Of a stretch of DNA of 31,010 nucleotides, positions 25,701 to 31,010 are shown one piece after another. The stretch spans positions 1-31,010 of the forward strand of contig JAKIUD010000040.1 in NCBI GenBank assembly GCA_021647765.1, read 5' to 3'. The position numbers were made by a program, and so were the translations under genes. Source of the stretch: Desulfuromusa sp. GTDB taxonomy: Bacteria; Desulfobacterota; Desulfuromonadia; Desulfuromonadales; Geopsychrobacteraceae. How positions within the stretch are numbered: the stretch's first letter is position 1; each line of letters starts with the position of its first letter. The notes under the pieces are model-generated. The model was not told where the DNA came from. It saw nothing but the letters and a program-made list of their open reading frames with translations, and did not search any database.

Positions 25701-25904
25701 TAACGCAACAATTTCCAGCCCGTTTTCTGTCCGCTTCAGATGTCCGATCTGAACCTCTGTCCCCAACGATTGCGCCGCCATCTCCACAATTTGGGGTCGA
25801 ACGATCCAGTCCAGAACCTGCTCAGAGTAGAACCAGCCGACTCCAGCAAGCAGAACAATCGCCAGCAATAAAACCAATATCAGACTGAAAAGGATTTTCT
25901 TCAT
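22752..25904 (-). CDS. ydbH: YdbH-like AsmA-type intermembrane phospholipid transport protein
   Basis: The product is 1050 residues, longer than the roughly 880 of E. coli YdbH. One N-terminal membrane segment (about 4-26) anchors it in the inner membrane. The rest is a long repeating beta-rich chain with little low-complexity sequence, as in AsmA-like proteins that form a hydrophobic groove across the periplasm. The C-terminal part (GQFQLHNLSCHDPFGNYP, DFSDLNLLEATRTFDFGEM, GILNGYIHGLQI) is the recognisable YdbH-type domain. It would move phospholipid between membranes with an outer-membrane partner. The DUF1318 lipoprotein gene follows 21 bases downstream, mirroring the enterobacterial pairing. 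Confidence 0.82.
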   Translation of the reverse strand: MKKILFSLILVLLLAIVLLAGVGWFYSEQVLDWIVRPQIVEMAAQSLGTEVQIGHLKRTENGLEIVALRLDSPEQFQIVIPHTQLDFTLTSLWRRQLDTLSITNPQVEIFSSAHSSKGKEGARNFPAKLPLIIKNLVVIDGLVLINDGNRQWRLHGLNFSGELQPQSNFELSLFWGPDRKQPIEIAGQVEFSPRQTVTLTHISWQHQQLVTAPVSVDLNGTEGSPGEGTIHLDQFDHLRLQEILATLGYFSLLPQELLFLLNDSTLHFTLNKPVPQFELQVAQGHFGWDGQNGAFTRLRLLLDHHPDHWQITGQLQGDAGSSLDFSARFDRDNNLSGQARVDIPDPDRFKVAVLGGSPLPISGGLRLTAEYSLKNAQFQLSTDIHCYPMAVAGRKHLLDIGRLSGRGTLAINGTRRTFSLGLRQASHPLLDVSGNFQKIKFSLVSTNLHDIHQLVPGQIPAQLQSATDLKIAGEISRKASGWAGNIRGTAGKIALPQLTLSHFVSGGTFSLSSGQLKVTDASINMALEYGDELTGQASVSGVGNFSTHGFSLTLQQLSLTHLNYMAANGQTGVGEAALELQGHIHSKKQDNQVALELAGKFSAEEVLAGEFYADISPYRGAFSLVGEVNPETAELSADVISIKLPQLGVLMAAGQFSSQKISATGKIKLTDLSESYGDHIGPLLSDINSTLAGLTLEGMVSLNYSLFWNLESWQIHGALNIAGLDGYWEHRGLEIVDGTGSLPFTFKSMGQPAKTVSEGESCGSIAFSALSFGLVTMDQGRLELAASPNRMTLLSPLQLHLAGGEVVTDDLSLGITEAGIQGRAKIDISAVDLETLTRELGLPVMQGRLNADLGRLHYADQQLNSDGLISIGVFGGQFQLHNLSCHDPFGNYPLFYTDIDFSDLNLLEATRTFDFGEMNGILNGYIHGLQIFGTIPAAFAAAVTTRDRGKRNISVKALNNISIISQGGLSAALSQGVYRFIDFYRYKKIGFQCSLKNDTFTLIGTALPGSEKYLVHGGLLPPKIDIKTTTPTISFKEMVNRLSRINRTGN

Positions 25905-25939
25905 CGGGGTCAGAAACCTAATTTATATCCTCTCTTGAT

Positions 25940-27211
25940 TTACGGAAAAGGTGCTGGCTGCTGCTGCAAAAGACAATGCATCCCTCCTCCATGCCAGTTT
26001 AACCGTAAAGGGTCAATCTGGACAATGTCATGCCGGGGAAATAATTGTTTCATGACCTTCAGCATACATTCATCTCTACCCGATGTCGCTTCGTTTTCCC
26101 TGTTTTGTTCATATACTGGAAGCAGGATCAGATTGTTGGTCACGACAAAATTCAGATAACTTGCCGCAGCAACAACGATTATTTCATCTCCTTCTTCAAG
26201 ATCCAGATGTCGCTTTTTGTAAAAGGGCTCAAACTCTTTTGTTATCGTGTAATTATAGGTTGTTAAAGGGGGGAAAGGTACCTTAATAATGTTGAACTTA
26301 CGGCCTTCAAGATCAGTTGATTCACTTAAAATCTCGAAATTTTTATGCATCCGTTGAAAATTTATCTTCGCAATTGGGGAGCTCTCTTTTTCAGCGTCAG
26401 GAACCCAGGCAAGCAATACTGTATTTTTATTGACAAAACGGACAAACTGGTCGAGATGCCCTCCGGTTCCCCGTCCCCAATAGGAACCAGTTATCCGTGA
26501 AAATCCGTATGGATCTTCGGCAATTCCCTGCCCCAACCAGATAGCCTTTTTCTGGCCAAGGAGTTGGAGAATTCTCTTTTCTATTTCAACTCTAGATAAC
26601 CGGGGATTTCTGTCTAGAATAGTTGATGACAAGATAACCACTCCGGCACCATTAACATCAAAAGCCCCTCCTTCGAGAACAATGTCTGCAGGGAGGACAG
26701 CAATCCCCAGTCGCTGGGCCATACTGTCAATGAACTTCTGATGGTTGGCAATAGACAAAGTAGCTTGTGGATCGTACAAACTTCGATAACGGGTAAAAGG
26801 AGCAGCCAGGATTCTGATTTCACCCCTTGCATTCTGCAAAAATATTGGCCCAGTATCTCTGAGCCAAAAATATTCTGAATGGGTAGGAACAATCGCAATA
26901 TTTTGTGGTTTCAAATCAGGAGAAGAGAGGTATTCTTCCTTATCAAGAAAAGTATTTAGTGACTCAACAACCAGATTGACATGGACACGCTCTGTCAGGG
27001 CGACCAGCATCTGTCGTAAAACTGGTTCATATTCAATTCCCTCCCTCGAAGTTCTGAACCCAAGCCAGAGGCTATCGTGGTCTTCCCACTCCGCCGGGTA
27101 ATAATACCCGGAAGTTTCGGCGGCAAATAAAATTTGTGGAACAACCGCTTGAAAAAACAGACAAAGGCAACAGATTACTGCCATCTTTGTCTGTTTCAGA
27201 ACGTCAGACAT
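25940..27211 (-). CDS. Secreted agmatine deiminase-family (peptidylarginine deiminase-type) enzyme
   Basis: The product is up to 423 residues. A hydrophobic N-terminus (about 11-29) ending LFAAETS looks like a signal peptide, so the enzyme is probably periplasmic. The guanidino-deiminase core is intact: YFWLRDTGP (114-122), LEGGAFDVNG (179-188), GGHLDQFVRF with His252 and Asp254, and the nucleophile Cys413 in HGGGMHCLLQQQP. Family members hydrolyse agmatine to N-carbamoylputrescine plus ammonia, or deiminate C-terminal peptidyl arginine as in Porphyromonas PPAD. Export makes a peptide or external substrate plausible. No carbamoylputrescine amidase is nearby. The start could instead be ATG 27184; neither has a good ribosome-binding site. 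The ydbH gene begins 35 bases downstream. Confidence 0.85.
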   Translation of the reverse strand: MSDVLKQTKMAVICCLCLFFQAVVPQILFAAETSGYYYPAEWEDHDSLWLGFRTSREGIEYEPVLRQMLVALTERVHVNLVVESLNTFLDKEEYLSSPDLKPQNIAIVPTHSEYFWLRDTGPIFLQNARGEIRILAAPFTRYRSLYDPQATLSIANHQKFIDSMAQRLGIAVLPADIVLEGGAFDVNGAGVVILSSTILDRNPRLSRVEIEKRILQLLGQKKAIWLGQGIAEDPYGFSRITGSYWGRGTGGHLDQFVRFVNKNTVLLAWVPDAEKESSPIAKINFQRMHKNFEILSESTDLEGRKFNIIKVPFPPLTTYNYTITKEFEPFYKKRHLDLEEGDEIIVVAAASYLNFVVTNNLILLPVYEQNRENEATSGRDECMLKVMKQLFPRHDIVQIDPLRLNWHGGGMHCLLQQQPAPFP

Positions 27212-27244
27212 CAGGGAACAATATGGCAGCGTTTACATATGCAT

Positions 27245-28144
27245 TCATGGCCCTCGACCGGGATCAAAGCCAACCGGCAAACCATGACCGACAGGAACCC
27301 ACTGTTTACCCTTCCCAAGTGATAGCATTGATGCCGAAGGTACAGTATTTTGCTTGCTCGTAAAGTCTGTGCTTTTAGCTATGGGTCGAGAAATCTTTCC
27401 TTTGTTTCCATCCCATATAAATGGACACTTGAAATATTTTTTTACTATCACTTTTCCTGATTGAATCAAAAACACCTGAATTGTCGCAGCATGAAAAGGG
27501 TTTTCAGGCAAAACGAGAGTGATGTCTACATCTCCCTCTGGAGATTTTAACTCCTGCGTCGGTTTGTATCCCGCATTGATCGCCTGCATATCAGCATCAT
27601 AAAGAAACGCACCTGCGTATAATTTATCTGCAATGGAAGGTTCAACCCTGTAGCGCAACCTCACCTGCATCAGATTTTTATCCAAAGAAATCAGGGCTGC
27701 TTTCTCAATATCACGCAACGTCACGTAACCAGCTTTCTGTACGATAGCCTCTTGAGTTTTCATCTTCATCGGACGGGGAATGGAAATCGGCGTAGCGGCA
27801 ACAGCACTGCCATTTTTCTTTACCGCAGAACCGACAACCGGCACTTTCTTGGCCGAAAGAATTGGGGGCAGATGCTGATCCAGATAAACCTGCCGCTTGG
27901 TCGTTTCATTACTCACGACATTTTCTGGCATGAACATGCACCAGTTATAATGACCATTGCGGTCATTACTCCAAGCTGGAGGGACTATTCCCGGGAGGTT
28001 GTGCTGTTTGCCAAGGTTATACTGTTTGACAGCGGTATCAGCATAATTGTTGCAAAACAGTTGTTTATCGGCACCAATAGCCTGAAAGCAAAGAACGGCG
28101 GTAACAACGAATAAGCATGCTAAAACGGTCGCAGTCTTTTTCAT
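27245..28144 (-). CDS. Exported protein with N-terminal Cys/His domain, unknown function
   Basis: The product is 299 residues from ATG 28144; an ATG four codons earlier is possible. A signal peptide ends near AIGAD (about residue 26). A domain of about 60 residues follows, with the pattern FC..YADTA..Q..L..QHN.PGI..P.W, HYNWC, and V.NE.T.R...L; its Cys are residues 31 and 69. After a Pro/Lys-rich linker (about 95-135) comes a beta-rich domain (VRLRYRVE, LYAGAFLYDADM, GDVDITLVLP, IQVFLIQSGKV) with a lone Cys near YFKCPF. I do not recognise a named family. The upstream neighbour carries the same two modules in the opposite order, so the pair probably act together in the envelope. Confidence 0.7.
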   Translation of the reverse strand: MKKTATVLACLFVVTAVLCFQAIGADKQLFCNNYADTAVKQYNLGKQHNLPGIVPPAWSNDRNGHYNWCMFMPENVVSNETTKRQVYLDQHLPPILSAKKVPVVGSAVKKNGSAVAATPISIPRPMKMKTQEAIVQKAGYVTLRDIEKAALISLDKNLMQVRLRYRVEPSIADKLYAGAFLYDADMQAINAGYKPTQELKSPEGDVDITLVLPENPFHAATIQVFLIQSGKVIVKKYFKCPFIWDGNKGKISRPIAKSTDFTSKQNTVPSASMLSLGKGKQWVPVGHGLPVGFDPGRGP

Positions 28145-28181
28145 GATAAGCCCCATATCCTCTCAGTTTATTTTCAAAGTT

Positions 28182-28994
28182 TTAATTTGAACCACATGTC
28201 TTCAGATGGTTGTTCCTTCGGGTCATTTCGTTATTAACTGTCTGTCGTGATACTCCTAAACACCAGTTGTAATGAAGCATCTTGTTGTCATGCCAGACAG
28301 GAAAGGCAATCCCCGGACAGTTATGCTGCTGCGCTAGATGAAACTGCTGTGCCGCCGTATCTGCATACTGACTACAGAAAGCCTGATCAGTAGTCGCAGG
28401 TGTCGGAGCAGGTGTCGACGCAGGTGGAGCGGATGGAGGTGGCGTTGGTGTCCCTGCGGCAGATTGAAATTTTCCACCGGGAAGATAGCTGGATGCGGCA
28501 ATCCAACTGTTTTGATTATTGTCACGGATCATTTTGACAAAGATGTTTGTTACCGTAACCTTCTTCTGGGACCAGGAATTTCCTTGAGAGTAAAGAGCCA
28601 GTTGAACCTGCCCTTGTTTCTGGTTGATCGGAACTGGAGTTGACGAATACTGCGTCAGTTTCCCCTCAGCCCCGTAGGCGTCTGCAACAATGGTCACCCC
28701 CTGTGGCAGCTTGACATCGCTGTAACTGACCAGCAGCAGATAACCACTGTTATTTTCCTGCAACAGTTGAATCCGATCAATTTTCCCGCGGTTTTTCCCC
28801 AAAGCTTGATCTGCCTGAGTTTCTAGTGCTGCAGCTGCAACATCGGTGAGGATTTTCCCCAGCATCGTTCCGGTAGAGGAATTCTGAGCAGGCGGGTTCT
28901 GCCCGGCCGGAGCGCAGCCTGCCAGAAAGAGGACAGCTATAATTACGGTCATCCACAAGAATTTCAGCCTTGAAGGATCGATAAATATTGTCAT
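28182..28994 (-). CDS. Lipoprotein with beta domain and C-terminal Cys/His domain, unknown function
   Basis: The product is 270 residues; AAGGAG precedes ATG 28994. Lipobox LAGC gives lipidated Cys27. Residues about 70-175 are beta-rich (GYLLLVSYSDVKLPQG, TIVADAYGAEGKLT, GQVQLALYSQ, VTVTNIFVKMI). A Pro/Thr/Ala linker (181-202) leads to a C-terminal domain of about 60 residues: FCSQYADTA, LAQQHNCPGI, HYNWC, NNEMTRR and LKTC. Its Cys are 207, 226, 245 and 267. The same domain lies at the N-terminus of the next gene, which has only the first and third Cys. I recognise no named family. The gene lies 37 bases before its partner and is probably co-transcribed. Confidence 0.72.
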   Translation of the reverse strand: MTIFIDPSRLKFLWMTVIIAVLFLAGCAPAGQNPPAQNSSTGTMLGKILTDVAAAALETQADQALGKNRGKIDRIQLLQENNSGYLLLVSYSDVKLPQGVTIVADAYGAEGKLTQYSSTPVPINQKQGQVQLALYSQGNSWSQKKVTVTNIFVKMIRDNNQNSWIAASSYLPGGKFQSAAGTPTPPPSAPPASTPAPTPATTDQAFCSQYADTAAQQFHLAQQHNCPGIAFPVWHDNKMLHYNWCLGVSRQTVNNEMTRRNNHLKTCGSN

Positions 28995-29009
28995 CCGTAA
29001 CTCCTTTTT

Positions 29010-29030
29010 GTTTTTTTAAATTAAAAAAAC
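29010..29030. repeat. A/T palindrome in the leader of the lipoprotein gene
   Basis: GTTTTTTTAA-A-TTAAAAAAAC is a perfect 10+1+10 inverted repeat. It lies between the putative promoter (29043-29071) and the ribosome-binding site of the minus-strand lipoprotein gene. It could be a protein-binding site or a weak RNA hairpin. Confidence 0.55.
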
Positions 29031-29042
29031 AGACCAGACAGA

Positions 29043-29071
29043 TAAATAGTGTACAAAAAGGCGGGGTACAA
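29043..29071 (-). promoter_or_regulatory. Possible promoter of the lipoprotein gene pair
   Basis: The minus strand shows TTGTAC (29071-29066), a 17-base spacer and TATTTA (29048-29043). The match is partial at both hexamers. GTACAAA occurs twice on the plus strand here (29051 and 29066), so the -35 overlaps a short direct repeat that could be regulatory. Confidence 0.4.
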
Positions 29072-29165
29072 ATAGGATACAAGTATTAAAATTATTATGG
29101 ATTTGTTATCTTTTTCGAGAAAGATTGAGTTATCTCATGTGAAGGGATGGTGGCGAGGTAAAAAC

Positions 29166-30863
29166 ATGCTCAAATCTCACCCGAAAAGTTCAAAACTTTC
29201 AACCTCTCAAACACTCTGCTCAGCTAAAATACAACCTCCTGGAGTGGGAAACCGAATCTTTCCATGTGAGCGACTTTTTACCCAGCTCAAGGAGAGTTTA
29301 ACAGAAGGCCATCTGTGGATAGAGGCACCTCCAGGAGCCGGCAAGACGATGTTGGCAGCAGAATTTCTGTCTCAGAATTCTATCCAGACGGCTTGGTATG
29401 AACTGGATTCCCTTGATACCGACCCGGTAGCTTTCTTTTCTTTTTTCCCCCAGGCATTCTCATCTCTTTCTTCAATAAGCCCTGCTGCTTTCTCTTTACC
29501 CGAATTATTTCCAGAGGATATGCTTGGCTTGCCTAATTTTTCCAGAAGCTTTTTTCGGCAACTTTTTTCCCAGCTTCCAGGAAGATGGGTTCTTGTTCTG
29601 GATAATTGTCAGGTACTGCCTGAAGATTCCCCTGTCCTTAGATTACTCGTTATCTGTCTTGAGGAGCTGCCAGTCAATTGTCGAGCAATCCTTCTCAGTC
29701 GAACATCGTCACCGCCAGCTTTTGCCCGTATGAAAATCAGCGGATTATTACAGGTTCTTGATCCGGAGACACTGAGTTTTACCCGGAATGAAATCGGGGA
29801 AGTTATGTCTCTGTATGGTCTTGACCCGCAACAGGAAAGAAGTCTTGATTATCTTGACAAAATGACATCTGGCTGGGCAGCGGGGCTGACCCTACTCCTG
29901 CGGGAATGCGATAAAATCCCCGATTTTCAGGATCAATTTGATATCCTGAAACAGCAGGAATTGTTTGATTATTTTACGGAGGAAATCTTCTCCCGGTTTG
30001 AAGAGGAAGAAAAAAAACTATTGATGCTGGCATCACTGTTGCCAGAAATAAATACTGCGATTCTGGATCAGCTTCATGCGGGTCTTTTGACTCGTCAATG
30101 CTTTATAGAACTGAGCCGTAGTAATTTTTTTACCTATGCCCTCGATTCTCGAGATACGTTGTTTCAGTTCCATCCACTCTTTAAAGATTTTCTGCGTAAA
30201 AAAGCTGATACATCGCTGTCTGCTGCGACCTTGATCAGTTTTCAAGAACAGGCTGCAAATATTCTGACAGATGAGGGTCGGATAGAAGACGCTGTTGATC
30301 TTCTTACCCGAGCCGGAAGCCTGCAGAAAAGTATGATTCTGATAAAAAGGGTCGGAAGTAGATTGTTGGAACAGGGTCGATTCAAGACCCTGCTACGCTG
30401 GCAGCAGATACTCCCCTTACACCTCGTAGAAAAAGATCCTTGGTTGCTGTTATTTTTTGGCAATGCGATAATCGCCTTTGACCCGCCACGAGGGATTGAT
30501 GCCCTGAAAAAATGCTTCGCTCTTTCCCAGGAGCAGGGGAACGATCAAACAACACTGCTGGCCTGTTCTTCACTGACGAATGCGATTATTAATTATTTTT
30601 CTGATTTGTCGGCTCTTGATCCCTTGCTCGATTTTCTGGAACAACAGCTTAACCCCGAGACCTTTTCCGAAACTGACAATTTTGAGAATGTTTCCATCGC
30701 CAATTCAATCTTCAGAGCCATGGTTCTACGTCGTCCAACCCATCCAGATCTTGATGCCTGGCTTCAGCTTGTCATCAAACAAGGTGGTATGCGCCCGGCG
30801 CTGGTTACCTACCCCACGTTTAACAGAAATGTTGTTCTATTGTCGATTTTTCACGCATTTTGA
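29166..30863 (+). pseudogene. MalT-like STAND ATPase regulator, truncated at its C-terminus
   Basis: The product is 565 residues from ATG 29166, which has GAGGT seven bases upstream; ATG 29097 is possible. It resembles the N-terminal half of MalT/LuxR-type regulators: KIQPPGVGNRIFPCERL, P-loop APPGAGKT (54-61), Walker B WVLVLDNCQ, an arginine-rich sensor region ILLSRTSSPP, a GWAAGLTLLLRE block, a winged-helix part with FQFHPLFKDFLRKK, then helical repeats. Family members are around 900 residues with a C-terminal LuxR DNA-binding domain. Here the frame ends after VVLLSIFHAF, where the DNA becomes AT-rich and an IS1634-type transposase begins about 110 bases later. The regulator has lost its DNA-binding domain and is probably inactive. 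Confidence 0.8.
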
Positions 30864-30972
30864 AAATAAATACTCAATAATATTAATAGCTTACAGTTTT
30901 GGTACGCAATGTAGTGCCATACTAGTCATTTAATGTGTTGACTTTTGGTTTTATTTTTGCCAATCTTGGTTC

Positions 30973-31010
30973 ATGTATATTCGTCAGACTAAAACTAGAA
31001 GTGCTAAATC
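30973..31010 (+). mobile_element. Start of an IS1634-family transposase gene
   Basis: From ATG 30973 the frame reads MYIRQTKTRSAK up to the window end. MY[IV]R.TKTRS is the typical opening of IS1634-family (IS4 superfamily) transposases. The element's left end should lie between the disrupted regulator (about 30815-30860) and this start, but no terminal repeat can be confirmed with only one end visible. Confidence 0.65.

Noticed and set aside
1..31010. CRISPR array, tRNA or rRNA genes, prophage or defence island
   Set aside because: No regularly spaced direct repeats, tRNA-like cloverleaf sequence, rRNA-like segment or phage structural gene was seen on either strand.

Overview
The window is protein-dense bacterial DNA of moderate GC from a Gram-negative organism: it has outer-membrane lipoproteins, a tripartite RND pump and periplasmic binding proteins. 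The gene content (Liv transporter next to a phenylacetate-CoA-ligase-like sequence, archaeal-type tungstate/molybdate uptake with a ModE regulator, YdbH/DUF1318 proteins, REP-like repeats, IS110 and IS1634-type elements) fits a deltaproteobacterium of the Desulfuromonas/Pelobacter/Geobacter kind. That assignment is inference. No rRNA, tRNA or CRISPR array was seen.

Positions 1-3855 are a scarred region. They hold a truncated and internally deleted IS110-type transposase, a frameshifted NusG-domain-II remnant, an intact CsgG-like lipoprotein, an N-terminal scrap of an AAA-ATPase-like/PD-(D/E)XK protein and a C-terminal scrap of an M24 peptidase. They also hold a 651-codon chimera that runs LivF, then the N-terminal part of a PaaK-type ligase, then the C-terminal half of an AAA-ATPase-like nuclease protein. 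Upstream of the chimera lie livG and livM, but livH and livK are absent.

Positions 6016-9108 hold housekeeping genes on the minus strand: a DUF945 protein, an RluA-type pseudouridine synthase and a class IV aminotransferase. Positions 9334-16139 hold a complete efflux operon (adaptor, RND pump, outer-membrane factor) and its TetR repressor gene. Near-identical palindromes lie upstream of the adaptor gene and just downstream of the tetR -10, which suggests one repressor controls both. Positions 16281-17905 hold a plus-strand set (LysE exporter, hotdog thioesterase, gamma-glutamylcyclotransferase-like protein).

Positions 17902-21571 hold a minus-strand operon modE-wtpA-wtpB-wtpC. It is preceded by a consensus sigma70 promoter overlapped by a ModE-type palindrome, so oxyanion-responsive autoregulation is readable from the DNA. 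Positions 21837-25904 hold a YCII protein, a DUF1318 lipoprotein and a large YdbH-like intermembrane protein. Upstream are a secreted agmatine-deiminase-family enzyme and two exported proteins of unknown function that share a Cys/His domain in mirrored order.

At the right end a MalT-like ATPase regulator is cut short, and an IS1634-type transposase begins at 30973. Both window edges therefore carry mobile elements.
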